DNA of 64,000 nt. It comes from Bradyrhizobium sp. 164. GTDB taxonomy: Bacteria > Pseudomonadota > Alphaproteobacteria > Rhizobiales > Xanthobacteraceae. Positions 1 to 9,574 of the stretch are shown in pieces. Where the stretch lies: assembly GCF_023073715.1 (NCBI RefSeq), contig NZ_JADPKA010000029.1, forward strand, positions 186,001 to 250,000. Direction: 5' to 3'. The number at the start of each line of letters is the position of its first letter. Positions within the stretch are counted from its first letter, which is position 1. The position numbers were made by a program, and so were the translations under genes. The notes below the pieces were generated by a model that was not told where the DNA came from, ran no database searches, and saw nothing but the letters and a program-made list of their open reading frames with translations.

Positions 1-882
1 GGCTTCGTTGCGCTGATCGGCGCGCCGAATGTCGGCAAGTCCACGCTGACGAACGCGCTGGTCGGCGCCAAGGTCACGATCGTTTCGCGCAAGGTGCAGA
101 CCACGCGCGCGCTGATCCGCGGCATCGTGATCGAGAACAACGCGCAGATCATCCTGGTCGACACGCCCGGCATCTTCTCGCCGAAGCGCCGGCTCGACCG
201 TGCCATGGTCTCGACCGCCTGGAGCGGGGCTCACGACGCCGATCTCGTCTGCGTGCTGCTCGATGCCAAGACCGGGATCGACGAGGAGGCCGAGGCGATC
301 CTCGCCAAGGCGGCCAGCGTCAATCACGAGAAGATCCTGGTGATCAACAAGGTCGACCTGGTCCAGCGCGAGAAGCTGCTGGCGTTGGCCCAAGCCGCCA
401 ACGAGCGCATGAAATTCGCGAAGACCTTCATGATTGCGGCGATCTCGGGCGACGGCGTCGACGACATCCGCACGACGCTGGCCGAGATGGTGCCTCCTGG
501 TCCATTCCTCTATCCCGAGGACCAGATGTCGGACGCGCCGATGCGGCAGCTGGCTGCCGAAATCACGCGCGAAAAAATCTATCAGAAGTTGCACCAGGAA
601 TTGCCCTACCAGTCCACGGTCGAGACCGACAAGTGGGAGGAGCGCAAGGACAAGTCAGTCCGCATCGAGCAGACGATCTTCGTCGAGCGCGAAAGCCAGC
701 GCAAGATCGTGCTCGGCAAGGGCGGCGCCACCATCAAGTCGATCGGCGCCGACTCGCGCAAAGAACTGATGCAGATCCTGGATGTGCCGGTGCATCTGTT
801 CCTGTTCGTCAAGGTGCGCGAGAACTGGGGCGACGATCCGGATCGCTATCGCGAGATGGGCCTGGACTTCCCCAAGGAATAA
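1..882 (+). CDS. era: GTPase Era, 5' end missing
   Basis: Ras-like GTPase that binds 16S rRNA and helps 30S subunit maturation. The frame is open from the first base of the window, so perhaps 10-20 N-terminal residues lie outside. Visible are the P-loop GAPNVGKST at the very start, the switch motif DTPG, the guanine-specificity motif NKVD, and a C-terminal KH RNA-binding domain with the GKGG loop (VLGKGGATIKSIG). About 293 residues are present, close to the usual 300. In alphaproteobacteria era commonly precedes recO; here recO follows after one small gene. Identification is secure; only the start is unknown. Confidence 0.97.
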   Translation, partial: GFVALIGAPNVGKSTLTNALVGAKVTIVSRKVQTTRALIRGIVIENNAQIILVDTPGIFSPKRRLDRAMVSTAWSGAHDADLVCVLLDAKTGIDEEAEAILAKAASVNHEKILVINKVDLVQREKLLALAQAANERMKFAKTFMIAAISGDGVDDIRTTLAEMVPPGPFLYPEDQMSDAPMRQLAAEITREKIYQKLHQELPYQSTVETDKWEERKDKSVRIEQTIFVERESQRKIVLGKGGATIKSIGADSRKELMQILDVPVHLFLFVKVRENWGDDPDRYREMGLDFPKE

Positions 883-903
883 CCAAGAAAAGATCGGTAT
901 CCG

Positions 904-1284
904 ATGAGCGTGCCCAGCAACGTCCGGCGCTTCGAAGCGCTGCTCTATGCATCGTTGATGCTGGATGCCCTGTCGGTCGCGGTGCAGGACCGCACGCCCA
1001 ACGCCGAGATGGCCGAGCAAATGATCATGACCGCCACCCTGCTCGCCGGCGGCATGATCCTGCTTCTCGTCTATTTCGTCTGGCTCGCCGCGCATGGACG
1101 CAAGAACTGGCCGCGCTGGGTGCTTGCGGCAGCCCTCGTGCTGTCGGTGATCTCGCTCGGCCAGATCATCGGCGAGAAGGGCATGGAGCTCGACAGTGCC
1201 ATCGAGATCGTCTCCTGCGTGCTGACGACGATGGGCCTGTATTTCTCCTTCACGGGCGATGCGCAGAGCTGGTTCAACGCCTAG
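904..1284 (+). CDS. small four-helix membrane protein, unknown function
   Basis: A 126-residue protein, 21 bp after era and 40 bp before recO, probably in the same transcription unit. It has four hydrophobic stretches (roughly residues 10-28, 39-62, 70-88 and 98-118) separated by short polar loops, as expected of a small integral inner-membrane protein. I do not recognise a family or any catalytic motif. Its position between era and recO suggests nothing specific about function. Codon use resembles the core genes around it, so I regard it as a real, locally conserved gene. Confidence 0.8.
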   Translation: MSVPSNVRRFEALLYASLMLDALSVAVQDRTPNAEMAEQMIMTATLLAGGMILLLVYFVWLAAHGRKNWPRWVLAAALVLSVISLGQIIGEKGMELDSAIEIVSCVLTTMGLYFSFTGDAQSWFNA

Positions 1285-1324
1285 CGTCTCGCGCGACGCC
1301 GCAGGGTGGGCTACACTTCCTGCC

Positions 1325-2077
1325 ATGGAATGGACCGACGAAGGCATCGTGCTGGGGGTGCGGCGGCATGGCGAGAGCAGCGCCATCGTCGAGTTGCTGA
1401 CGCGCGCGCACGGCCGGCATCTTGGTCTCGTCCGCGGCGGTGCCGGCTCGCGGATGCGGCCGCTTTTGCAGCCGGGGAACAGCGTCAGTGCGGTGTGGCG
1501 GGCGCGGCTCGACGAGCATCTCGGGACCTATGCGATCGAGGGATTGAAGCTGCGCGCGGCGACGCTGCTGGCATCATCCCACGGCGTCTACGGCGTTACC
1601 CATCTCGCTTCGATCGCGCGGCTGCTGCCCGAGCGCGATCCGCATGAGGCGATCTTTGCTCTGCTCGAACATTCGCTCGACGATTTCGACGATATCGGCG
1701 GCGCCGCCGTGCATGTCATCCATTTCGAGCTGGCGATGCTCGCCGAACTCGGCTTTGGGCTCGCGCTGGAGAATTGCGCGGTGACCGGGGAGACCACGGA
1801 CCTGATCTATGTCTCGCCCAAATCCGGCGGCGCGGTGTCGCGCGGCGCGGGCGAGCCGTGGCGCGATCGGCTGTTGCGGCTGCCGTCATTCCTGCGCCAG
1901 GGCGAGGTGCACACCGACCTTACCGAGCAGGATCTCCAGGACGGCTTTCGGCTCACCGGCTTGTTCCTGCTGCGCCACGTGCTGGAGCCGCGCGGGCAGG
2001 GCCATTCCGACGCGCGCGCCGGATTCATCAACGCCTTGATGCGGCAGCAGGCAAGGGCGGAGATTCCGGTGCCATGA
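1325..2077 (+). CDS. recO: DNA repair protein RecO
   Basis: Recombination mediator of the RecF pathway: binds SSB-coated single-stranded DNA and helps load RecA. The 250-residue protein begins with the typical alphaproteobacterial RecO opening [17 protein letters not shown], an OB fold (about residues 1-80), followed by the helical RecO C-terminal domain. I chose the ATG at 1325 because the family begins there; the frame is open further upstream to 1259 but that extension overlaps the preceding gene and is not RecO-like. Length fits the family (about 240-250). The order era-(membrane protein)-recO-parC is typical of Rhizobiales. Confidence 0.95.
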   Translation: MEWTDEGIVLGVRRHGESSAIVELLTRAHGRHLGLVRGGAGSRMRPLLQPGNSVSAVWRARLDEHLGTYAIEGLKLRAATLLASSHGVYGVTHLASIARLLPERDPHEAIFALLEHSLDDFDDIGGAAVHVIHFELAMLAELGFGLALENCAVTGETTDLIYVSPKSGGAVSRGAGEPWRDRLLRLPSFLRQGEVHTDLTEQDLQDGFRLTGLFLLRHVLEPRGQGHSDARAGFINALMRQQARAEIPVP

Positions 2078-2177
2078 TGAAAAGCGCCTGGGCCTGCCAA
2101 CCTACTTGAAAGTTCCCCGGGAACCAAATCTCGGCCGGCCGAATTGACCCGCCGGTTCCACAGCGGGGTTAGCCTAA

Positions 2178-2465
2178 ATGTTGATCAAGGGATTCGCCTT
2201 ATCGGCGGCGCTGCTCGCGTGCGCGCCTGATGCAATGGCCGGCGAGCCGCAACCTGGCGTGTTTCGTCGGGCATCCTGCACCGTCATCCGGTACTATGTG
2301 GCCAAATATTCGGCTGCAGCCGCAGAGGCATGGGCGCGGTCCAAGGGCGCGAGCGAGGCTGAGATCGAGACCGCCCGGCATTGCCTGGCGAATGCACCGT
2401 CCAGCACGCAGGCTCAGAGTCCGCAAACCACCCAGCCTGTGACGGCCGGCTGGGCGGGGCACTAG
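2178..2465 (+). CDS. small secreted protein
   Basis: A 95-residue protein with a clear Sec signal peptide (MLIKGFALSAALLACAPDAMAG, cleavage predicted after AMA). The mature part has two cysteines (RRASCTVIRYY and TARHCLANAP), which could form one disulfide in the periplasm, an alanine-rich helix between them, and a Gln/Thr/Pro-rich tail. It sits alone between recO and parC. I recognise no family. Signal peptide and codon use support it as a real gene. Confidence 0.65.
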   Translation: MLIKGFALSAALLACAPDAMAGEPQPGVFRRASCTVIRYYVAKYSAAAAEAWARSKGASEAEIETARHCLANAPSSTQAQSPQTTQPVTAGWAGH

Positions 2466-2525
2466 CCACCCACAAGGAACCAATCCATCCTTGCCCGATT
2501 CGCTTCCACGGTTTAACCGGGCGAC

Positions 2526-4784
2526 ATGGGAAAACGAATCGTTCCGCCGGAAGAACCGGCCGAAATTCACGAGGTGCCGCTGCGTGAAGCGCTGGAAGAG
2601 CGCTATCTCGCCTATGCGCTCTCCACCATCATGCACCGTGCGCTGCCGGACGCGCGCGACGGCCTGAAGCCGGTGCACCGGCGCATCCTCTACGGCATGC
2701 GCCTGCTCCGGCTCGACCCCGGCACGGCCTTCAAGAAATCCGCAAAAATCGTCGGCGACGTGATGGGCTCGTTCCATCCGCATGGCGACCAGGCCATCTA
2801 TGACGCCATGGTGCGTCTCGCGCAGGACTTCTCCTCGCGCTACCCGCTGGTCGACGGCCAGGGCAATTTCGGCAATATCGACGGTGATAACCCGGCCGCC
2901 TACCGTTACACCGAAGCGCGCATGACCGACGTCGCGCGTCTTCTGCTCGATGGCATCGACGAGGACGGGGTCGAGTTCCGCGCCAATTACGACGGCCAGT
3001 CGAAGGAGCCGATCGTCCTGCCCGGCGGCTTCCCGAACCTGCTTGCCAACGGCGCGCAAGGAATCGCGGTCGGCATGGCGACCTCGATCCCGCCGCACAA
3101 CGCCGCCGAGCTGTGCGACGCCGCGCTGCATCTGATCGAGAAGCCCGACGCGAAATCCAAGGCGCTGCTGAAGTGGGTCAAGGGTCCGGATTTCCCGACC
3201 GGCGGCATCATCGTCGATTCCAAGCAGGCGATCGCCGAGGCGTACACGACGGGCCGCGGTTCGTTCCGCGTGCGCGCGCGGTGGGAGCAGGAGGAGGGCG
3301 CTCGCGGCACCTGGGTGGTCGTTGTCACCGAGATCCCCTGGCTGGTGCAGAAGTCGCGGATGGTGGAGAGGATCGCCGAGCTTTTGGATCAGAAGAAGCT
3401 CCCGCTGGTCGGTGATGTCAGGGACGAATCGGCCGAGGACGTCCGTCTCGTCATCGAGCCGAAGTCGAAGAACGTCGATCCCGCGCTGATGATGGAGTCG
3501 CTGTTCCGGCTGACCGAGCTTGAAAGCAAGATCCCGCTGAACCTGAACGTACTGATCAAGGGCAAGGTGCCCAAGGTGGTCGGCCTGGCCGAGTGCTTGC
3601 GCGAGTGGCTCGACCATCTGCGCGACGTGCTGATCCGCCGCAACAATCACCGCAAGGCGCAGATCGAGCACCGGCTGGAAGTGCTCGGCGGCCTCCTGAT
3701 CGCCTATCTGAACATCGACAAGGTGATCAAGATCATCCGCACCGAGGATGAGCCGAAGCCCGAGCTGATGAAGGCGTTCAAGCTCACCGAGGTGCAGACT
3801 GAAGCCATCCTCAACATGCGGCTGCGCAGTTTGCGCAAGCTCGAGGAGATGGAGATCCGCACCGAGGACAAGAAGCTTCGCGCCGAGCTCAAGGGCATCA
3901 ATGCGGTGCTCGCCTCGGAAGCCGAGCAATGGAAAAAGGTCGGCGAGCAGGTCGGCAAGGTCCGCGACATGTTCGGGCCGAAGACGCCGCTCGGCAAGCG
4001 CCGCACCACCTTTGCCGACGCACCCGAGCACGATCTCGCCGCGATCGAGGAAGCCTTTGTCGAGCGCGAGCCGGTGACGGTCGTGGTCTCTGACAAGGGC
4101 TGGATCCGCACCATGAAGGGCCATGTCGAGGATCTCTCCGGCCTTGCCTTCAAGCAGGACGACAAGCTCGGTTTCGCCTTCTTTGCGGAGACGACCTCGA
4201 AGCTGCTGCTGTTCGCCACCAACGGCAAGTTCTACTCGCTCGATGTGGCGAAGCTGCCCGGGGGCCGCGGCCACGGCGAACCGATCCGCCTGTTCATCGA
4301 CCTCGAGCAGGAGGCTGCGCCGGTTGCGCTGTTCGTCAACAAGGGCGGGCGCAAATTCCTGGTCGCGAGCCACGAAGGCCAGGGTTTTGTGGTCAACGAG
4401 GACGATTGCGTCGGCACCACCAAGAAGGGCAAGCAGGTCCTCAACGTCGAGATGCCGAACGAGGCGCGCGCGATCACCGAGGTAACAGGCGACACCGTTG
4501 CTGTCATCGGCGAGAACCGCAAGATGCTGATTTTCCCGCTTGACCAAGTCCCCGAGATGGCCCGCGGCCGCGGCATGCGCTTGCAGAAATACAAGGACGG
4601 CGGCCTCTCCGACGTCGCGGTATTCGATGCCAAGGCGGGGCTGACCTGGAAGGACTCCGCGGGGCGCGAATTCTCGGCAACGATGAAAGAGCTCGCCGAA
4701 TGGCAAGGTAACCGCGCCGATGCCGGCCGTCTGGCACCGAAGGGGTTTCCGAAGTCGAACAAGTTCGGCCGGGCGATTGGGTAG
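2526..4784 (+). CDS. parC: DNA topoisomerase IV subunit A
   Basis: Breakage-reunion subunit of topoisomerase IV, which decatenates daughter chromosomes together with ParE. It is 752 residues, the usual length in Rhizobiales. The N-terminal part has the conserved quinolone-resistance-determining region ([15 protein letters not shown]) and the catalytic tyrosine in RYTEARM at about residue 128. The C-terminal third holds the beta-pinwheel repeats. The start at 2526 ([17 protein letters not shown]) matches related ParC proteins. A large antisense frame covering this gene is a high-GC artefact. Confidence 0.97.
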   Translation: MGKRIVPPEEPAEIHEVPLREALEERYLAYALSTIMHRALPDARDGLKPVHRRILYGMRLLRLDPGTAFKKSAKIVGDVMGSFHPHGDQAIYDAMVRLAQDFSSRYPLVDGQGNFGNIDGDNPAAYRYTEARMTDVARLLLDGIDEDGVEFRANYDGQSKEPIVLPGGFPNLLANGAQGIAVGMATSIPPHNAAELCDAALHLIEKPDAKSKALLKWVKGPDFPTGGIIVDSKQAIAEAYTTGRGSFRVRARWEQEEGARGTWVVVVTEIPWLVQKSRMVERIAELLDQKKLPLVGDVRDESAEDVRLVIEPKSKNVDPALMMESLFRLTELESKIPLNLNVLIKGKVPKVVGLAECLREWLDHLRDVLIRRNNHRKAQIEHRLEVLGGLLIAYLNIDKVIKIIRTEDEPKPELMKAFKLTEVQTEAILNMRLRSLRKLEEMEIRTEDKKLRAELKGINAVLASEAEQWKKVGEQVGKVRDMFGPKTPLGKRRTTFADAPEHDLAAIEEAFVEREPVTVVVSDKGWIRTMKGHVEDLSGLAFKQDDKLGFAFFAETTSKLLLFATNGKFYSLDVAKLPGGRGHGEPIRLFIDLEQEAAPVALFVNKGGRKFLVASHEGQGFVVNEDDCVGTTKKGKQVLNVEMPNEARAITEVTGDTVAVIGENRKMLIFPLDQVPEMARGRGMRLQKYKDGGLSDVAVFDAKAGLTWKDSAGREFSATMKELAEWQGNRADAGRLAPKGFPKSNKFGRAIG

Positions 4785-4793
4785 CACTCTCTT

Positions 4794-4842
4794 GTCCCGG
4801 ACGCGCTGCAACGCTTTTCGCGTTGCTGCGCAGAGCCGGGAC
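4794..4842. repeat. imperfect hairpin downstream of parC
   Basis: Outer arms gtcccgg (4794-4800) and ccgggac (4836-4842) are complementary, and inside them cgctgcaacgc (4804-4814) pairs with gcgttgctgcg (4820-4830) with one mismatch. It lies 10 bp past the parC stop, so it may end parC transcription, although no T-run follows. Part of the same motif (cgctgcgtccgggg) recurs near 4911-4926, which suggests a repeat-family member rather than a dedicated terminator. Confidence 0.6.
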
Positions 4843-4953
4843 CCGTGCGGCACGGATCGCTCGGAGACATGGGCGCCCCGGCTCAGCAGCGCACCGCTGA
4901 AGTAGCGCTGCGCTGCGTCCGGGGCACCAGAGGGGAGCGCCGTCTCACATGGT

Positions 4954-5027
4954 CATTGCGAGCGCAGCGAAGCAATCCAGAATCCCGCCGCGGAAAGACT
5001 CTGGATTGCTTCGCTGCGCTCGCAATG
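4954..5027. repeat. perfect 28-bp inverted repeat, palindromic intergenic element
   Basis: The arms 4954-4981 and 5000-5027 are exact reverse complements over 28 bases, separated by an 18-base loop. The arms begin cattgcgagcgcagcg. Such perfect arms cannot arise from coding constraint. From memory this resembles intergenic palindromes found in many copies in Bradyrhizobium and Rhodopseudomonas; copy number was not tested here. Confidence 0.85.
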
Positions 5028-5784
5028 GAGCAAGTGGCGAGGCCATCGCTCTCCGATTCGCATCTCAAACAGCAGACATACCATCGCGTTCTCGCGGCGC
5101 ATCTCGCCCGAGCTTTGCTTCACGGCGCGCCCTCGGAAAAGACAAGGGCGCAGGGAAGGCCAGGCGCCGGCGGCACCCGAGTCCGTGTGCGATAGAAATG
5201 CACACGGGGTGGACAACAGGTGATGCCGGTCGCCCGGCCTTCCCTGCGCGAATGGTTTTAACGGTGTCCTTCGTGCTCTCCTCGGGGAGCGATGCACTGT
5301 TGCCCCCGTCGCCATGCAGATGACTGATGCGCGGGCCCGGTCGGGCCGCTACATCACCACAGGACTTGACGCACAGACCCCGGGCGTCAGGACCACACGA
5401 CTTCTCCGTCCGCGCACGTCTTCGCTGGGAATCCGAGGGGTGGCGTGTGCTCGCCCCCGAAGCCATGCGAAGACGCTGTCGGCGTCGTGTCGTTCGCGCG
5501 AAGGCATTGCTCACGGCTGAAGCCGCCCTGCAATGCCTGTTACGCTCGACGCCGTCGCGTCCATCGCTGCCCAGCCCGCGGTTCGTGACGATCGCGATCC
5601 GCCCCTTGTCTCGGGCCAGGGTGCTTTTTTATACGACAAATCCGAATTTCGGTAAATATGAATATTTTGCAGAGCGGGTCTTGACAGCCGAGGGTGCGGA
5701 AGTGGTCAGCTGTTTTGCCCGACGGGTGATGGCCGACGGGTGCGCCGTGACGAGCTTTTGTTTTGAGGGCTGGTGCTCCTGAAC
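5028..5784. repeat. gene-free structured intergenic block, probable multicopy element
   Basis: No frame here looks like a protein. The centre is highly structured: 5148-5177 pairs with 5219-5249 (arms starting gcgcagggaaggcc, few mismatches) and encloses a smaller perfect 8-bp hairpin, 5183-5190 with 5200-5207, loop gatagaaat. An AT-richer stretch follows at 5630-5680 (tttttatacgac onward). From memory, very similar blocks occur repeatedly in Bradyrhizobium genomes; this cannot be verified from the window. It could be a mobile palindromic element, a structured RNA, or both. Confidence 0.6.
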
Positions 5785-5785
5785 G

Positions 5786-5858
5786 GCATCTTCTAAGGGG
5801 CAAAGCGGAAGTCGCCCCGCTCGAGCATTATCGAGGGCTCCTGACCCCTCCGGACATC
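5786..5858. repeat. about 75-bp diverged repeat, copy 1
   Basis: The segment starting gcatcttctaaggggcaaag aligns over its whole length with 9425-9498, sharing cttctaaggg, cggaagtcg, cccgct, cgacccc-like and ccggacat blocks. Both copies are in the same orientation and lie on either side of the bestrophin-like and LuxR-like genes. The block with cggaagtcg and ccggacat resembles a repeat common in rhizobial genomes. Confidence 0.6.
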
Positions 5859-6062
5859 GGGATCGAACTGCCGCGGCGCAGCAGTTAACGGCTTCGGCAT
5901 CCGCCGATTGTCGGTGAAGCCATATTCCTGATCCTAGTCGGTGTCGTCCTTCGGCACCACGCGAATGCCCGCTTGCCTGCAGCACCCGTGCGGTGTGGCC
6001 TTCCGGTCAGGGGACTCGGGGCGTATTCTAGAAGGACAGGAGTAGCCAGCTCAGGAGGACCA

Positions 6063-6839
6063 ATGTTGCATTGGGTTGAGTCCCATTCGATTCCCGGCAT
6101 CATGCTTCTTGTATTCGGCTTCTGTTACGTGTTGGCGATTGCGACTTTCGGCGCAGCGGCAATCCTGTCCCGGCGCGCAGTGGTGAGGCAGCTGAAGGCG
6201 GCCTCGCCTGTGACGTTGACGCCTCTGGCGGTTATCCTGGCCCTGCTCCTCGCCTTCCTGTCCTCGCGCGTATGGACAAATGTCGATCGGGCCGGGGAAT
6301 ATGTCGGTCAGGAAGCCAGTGCTCTCCGACAGGCCATGCTCCTCGCGGATGCTTTGCCACCGGATGTTCGGAACAATCTGCGCGATAGCCTCAAGCGCCA
6401 CCTTCATTTCATTGAAACGCAGGATTGGCCAGCGATGGGCAGGGGCGAAGCCACTTTGCAAGCAATCCCGACTGGATTGACTGACGCGATGGCGGCGGTC
6501 CTTTCCTTTACGCCCGCACAACCCGCTCAGCAGCTGGCCCAGGAGCGCGCCTTGGTCGCGATCGAACATGCGTTTGAAGTCCGGCGAGATAGAATTCGGC
6601 TCAGCCAGCTTCAGATCGCGCCGATCCAGTGGGCAGTCATCATTGTCTTGACGATGCTGATCCTCGTGACGATCGCAATGATACATATCGATAATCGAGC
6701 GGCGATGGCGGCGACCTTGTTTATCTTTTCTACGGCAATCGCTGTGTGCCTCGTCCTGCTCATGGTCTATGACCGGCCTTTTGGCTTTGGCGGCGTGTCC
6801 ATGGCGCCGACAGCGTTTCGACAGGTCGCTGTGGATTGA
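6063..6839 (+). CDS. bestrophin-like (DUF4239-type) membrane protein
   Basis: A 258-residue inner-membrane protein. The start at 6063 is chosen for the strong ribosome site caggagga just upstream; a longer frame to 5973 lacks one. Hydrophobic segments lie near residues 13-36, 53-70, 185-208 and 215-238, two at each end with a long soluble helical middle. The middle has the family-like pattern TNVDRAGEYVGQEASALRQA, which I recognise from bestrophin-like DUF4239 proteins; ion-channel function is only suggested by that name. It lies in a lower-GC accessory stretch with IS and repeat remnants, so it may be acquired. Confidence 0.75.
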   Translation: MLHWVESHSIPGIMLLVFGFCYVLAIATFGAAAILSRRAVVRQLKAASPVTLTPLAVILALLLAFLSSRVWTNVDRAGEYVGQEASALRQAMLLADALPPDVRNNLRDSLKRHLHFIETQDWPAMGRGEATLQAIPTGLTDAMAAVLSFTPAQPAQQLAQERALVAIEHAFEVRRDRIRLSQLQIAPIQWAVIIVLTMLILVTIAMIHIDNRAAMAATLFIFSTAIAVCLVLLMVYDRPFGFGGVSMAPTAFRQVAVD

Positions 6840-6857
6840 CACCCTATACCCTTGGGG

Positions 6858-6983
6858 ATGGGAGGCGTGACCACTTCTGCGCAGCACGATGGCAGCGCGG
6901 TGATCATGACCCACGAGGTGGAACGAATTCTTGCCAATACCGATGCCGATCACTGCGATCGCTGCATTGAGGTTCTGAGACAT
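6858..6983 (-). pseudogene. IS110-family transposase N-terminal remnant
   Basis: Reading leftward from 6983 gives MSQNLNAAIAVIGIGIGKNS then FHLVGHDHRAAIVLRR, matching the N terminus of IS110 DEDD transposases. In the family the second motif is IGIDIGKNSFH; here the first catalytic Asp is replaced by Gly. A one-base shift after LR puts the next family residues (KWSR) in another frame, then stops follow. Only about 40 codons survive, so this is a dead fragment of an insertion sequence. Confidence 0.7.
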
Positions 6984-7299
6984 GGCGTGCTCCTTGCCTT
7001 GAGCGCCCCTTGCCACCTTCTCGCAGTGGCGGGGCTGGAGCACAGCCGGACCATCCCATGAGCGGACGGTTTGCTCATCTCGTTCTGCCCACACTGTGAT
7101 TTCCTATCCGATGGGCTTTCTGCCGGCTACGAGGGCCATCGATCGGCTGCAAGCACGAACATCATCCGATTGCCGTACTAATCTACGGGAACCAAGAGGA
7201 TTGTTGTGCGTTGCCGGGCTGCTCTTGAGTGTCACTCCGTTCAATCTAGCTCGCCTCTGCTGGGTGACTTAGGACGGAAGGCCGGGCGAGGTAGAGCAG
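6984..7299. other. gene-free stretch before the LuxR-like gene
   Basis: About 316 bases between the IS110 remnant and the GTG start at 7300. I see no convincing reading frame, RNA gene or strong hairpin. It should hold the promoter of the LuxR-like gene, but I could not pick out clear -35/-10 boxes. Confidence 0.5.
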
Positions 7300-9303
7300 G
7301 TGCTTCGTATCCGACTACTGATAGCAGATCGTCGTCCGATCGTTCTGCAGGGTTTTGGGACGCTACTTGCGGCGGAGCGTGACTTCGAGATTGTTGCGTC
7401 ATGCACTAATGGAGCGGCTTGCCTCGAAGCAGTCCGGAGGTTGACGCCAGATGTCGCCCTTTTGGAGGACGGATTTTCTGACGTGACGGCTTCTGAAATG
7501 CTCGCCGCCGTTACTGCGGAAAACCTTCCCACGCGCTTGGTATTCTACACAGCATCGGTTGCGCGAGGCGATATCGCTGACGCCGTCGCGGCGGGCGCCT
7601 GCACTGCGATTCCGATGCGCGAGGAGCCCGAAACCTTGTTCCGGTCCCTGAGGCTGGTGGCACCGACCGCCGATCGGGCGGCTATCCGCAAGCCCGGCAA
7701 GGGCGCGTGCGGCGAAAATGGACTTGCAGCGTCGACGGACCTGGAGCGCAAGATCCTACGTCTGGTCGCCTGCGGTATGTCGAACAAGGAGATTGCGCGC
7801 CAGCTCAACGTCGCCACAGGCACGATCAAGGCGCGAGTTGATCACATGTCTGCGCAGTCTGAGATCAAAAACCGAACCGAGCTCGCAACGTTCGCCCTAT
7901 CGCGCCTTTACGGCAGGGTCGGCGCGCTTGCAGCTCTGATTTGGGCAGCGCTGGACGACGTTCAGCCCGCGAGCGCGAGCGCAGTTCATCATGCGCTTAC
8001 CGATAGTGTCACGGTAATGGCCGCAGACGACACCGGCGCTGTCGTGACCATCAAAATCAGCCCCCCAAAAACGACCGCGGCTTCGGGTAAAACGGCCAGA
8101 GCCGTGGGTAAAGCCGATCGTGCCGAGAACTCTGGAGCTGACATCCCGACGCGGGGCAGCAAGCTCATCGAGTCCCGCGCCGATATTGCCGCCAGCACGA
8201 TCACATCGCCGGCACTCAACCCTCCAAGGTCAAGCATCAGTGACTTTGGCGGGTTTATGCTCATGGCGGTCGGAGTTTCGATTTACGAACTCCTTAACAG
8301 TCCTGCGCAGGCGTTCACTTTTTGGGATAGCTTTGCGTCGGCTGCCGAAAACGCCACCAGCGAATTGGGCGCCCTTAATATGCCTGGCAGCGCCGATGCG
8401 ACCCTAAACGAGTTGGAGAACCTAGCCCGGCTTAATCCCGAAGGCCGCCATGAATCATTCGTTTTCGAGGCTGGCCGAAGCGATGCCATCGGCAAAAGCG
8501 ACGAGCATCAGATCGTCGATGCAGCCGCAAGCGAGCATAGCGTAGGCGCCGGCGGCAACCCTCACGTCGGATCCGGCGCCATCGACGCTCCGATCGATCA
8601 TAGCGGCTTCGAGCAGGCGGCCGCGACGGACGCGTCGAGGAATGCCGAACACGGCACAATACACGCGACCGCAGCCGACGGATCCAATGATGAACAATCG
8701 CAGCGTGATTTGCATGTTTCGGAACAGGGAGCAGCAGCCGGTAAGCCACACGCCGGAGACGGGCCACCGGGAGACGATCCAGATCATGGACAATCGCAGC
8801 GTGATTTGCATATTTCGGAACACGGGGCAGCAGCCGATAAGCAGCCCGCCAAGCACGACTCAACCGGACACGATTCTGACTGGGGGCAATCGCATCGCGA
8901 CTTAGACGCTTCGGAGGAAGGTTCCGCAACTGCCGATCAGCACGCCAAGGACGATGTACAGAGTAGCCATTTCAATTCCGGCCAATCGCAGGCTGACTTG
9001 CCCAAGGTGCCCATAAGCGGTTCTAAAACTCTGCATGCGGGGCCGGACCAGAATGCAACGGCAGCTGCGCCCCAGTTCGAAGATTCCTTTCATTTCAAGA
9101 ATGATAGGGCAGAGGTCAGAGTTTCAGAGAATTCTGGGAACGGCCACGGACCGGATGCAGTGGAATATACTCTGCACGATGCCGGAAAAAATGGACTGGC
9201 GCTAATTCAGGATGCGGACCTGATTGGCCCTTCGCACGCCGAGCAAAGCGCCCTTGATCACGCAAGCGTTGAGCACCATCTGACGCATGATTTGTTTGTG
9301 TAG
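7300..9303 (+). CDS. LuxR-type regulator with degenerate receiver and long repeat-bearing tail
   Basis: A 667-residue protein with a GTG start. Residues 1-125 resemble a response-regulator receiver (LLIADRRPIVLQGF; VFYTAS), but the phospho-acceptor position reads LLEDG and the conserved late lysine appears lost (AIPMREE), so normal phosphorylation is doubtful. A LuxR/FixJ helix-turn-helix follows at about 148-200 (MSNKEIARQLNVATGTIKAR). A hydrophobic segment lies near 312-330 (FGGFMLMAVGVSIYELL). The acidic, His/Gln/Ala-rich C-terminal half contains 32-residue tandem repeats beginning QSQRDLH at 466, 498, 530 and a partial one at 562. GC is lower than in core genes. It is probably an orphan regulator. 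Confidence 0.75.
   Translation: MLRIRLLIADRRPIVLQGFGTLLAAERDFEIVASCTNGAACLEAVRRLTPDVALLEDGFSDVTASEMLAAVTAENLPTRLVFYTASVARGDIADAVAAGACTAIPMREEPETLFRSLRLVAPTADRAAIRKPGKGACGENGLAASTDLERKILRLVACGMSNKEIARQLNVATGTIKARVDHMSAQSEIKNRTELATFALSRLYGRVGALAALIWAALDDVQPASASAVHHALTDSVTVMAADDTGAVVTIKISPPKTTAASGKTARAVGKADRAENSGADIPTRGSKLIESRADIAASTITSPALNPPRSSISDFGGFMLMAVGVSIYELLNSPAQAFTFWDSFASAAENATSELGALNMPGSADATLNELENLARLNPEGRHESFVFEAGRSDAIGKSDEHQIVDAAASEHSVGAGGNPHVGSGAIDAPIDHSGFEQAAATDASRNAEHGTIHATAADGSNDEQSQRDLHVSEQGAAAGKPHAGDGPPGDDPDHGQSQRDLHISEHGAAADKQPAKHDSTGHDSDWGQSHRDLDASEEGSATADQHAKDDVQSSHFNSGQSQADLPKVPISGSKTLHAGPDQNATAAAPQFEDSFHFKNDRAEVRVSENSGNGHGPDAVEYTLHDAGKNGLALIQDADLIGPSHAEQSALDHASVEHHLTHDLFV
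8695..9003 (+). repeat. 96-bp in-frame tandem repeat inside the LuxR-like gene
   Basis: The motif caatcgcag/tcg opens units at 8695, 8791, 8887 and 8983, exactly 96 bases (32 codons) apart. Units one and two share caatcgcagcgtgatttgca and following bases; three and four have diverged. The unit length is a multiple of three, so gain or loss of units keeps the frame. Confidence 0.9.
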
Positions 9304-9424
9304 CTTACTCGGCGCCTCGCTAGCGTCGGTACTGCTGCTTTGAGCGTTGCCGGCGCGTCCGCAGCGTCTGCTTCTAGGCCCTTAGCCGCCACGCAGCCCT
9401 GTCGGTTCAAGTCGCGTTCCGGCA

Positions 9425-9498
9425 GCAGCTTCTAAGGGCGAATCGGAAGTCGTCCCGCTTGGTCATCATCGACGGCTTGCGACCCACCCCGGACATAT
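9425..9498. repeat. about 75-bp diverged repeat, copy 2
   Basis: Same orientation and layout as 5786-5858 (cttctaaggg, cggaagtcg, cccgct, ccggacat). It is in the 271-base gap between the LuxR-like gene and the secreted NTF2-like gene, a gap in which I see nothing else. Confidence 0.6.
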
Positions 9499-9574
9499 CT
9501 TGCACCGGGACAAGTAGCCCTTCTGAGTGTCCGGTAAGGCCGCCGCCTCACCGGACTGATCAGCTTCGACCGCT

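Noticed and set aside
2199..4853. 884-codon open frame antisense to parC
   Set aside because: It lies exactly opposite the well-conserved parC gene and has no family features; long antisense frames are common at this GC content.
8695..9003. Regularly spaced repeats considered as a CRISPR array
   Set aside because: Units are contiguous, in frame with a protein and diverge gradually; there are no unique spacers and no cas genes.
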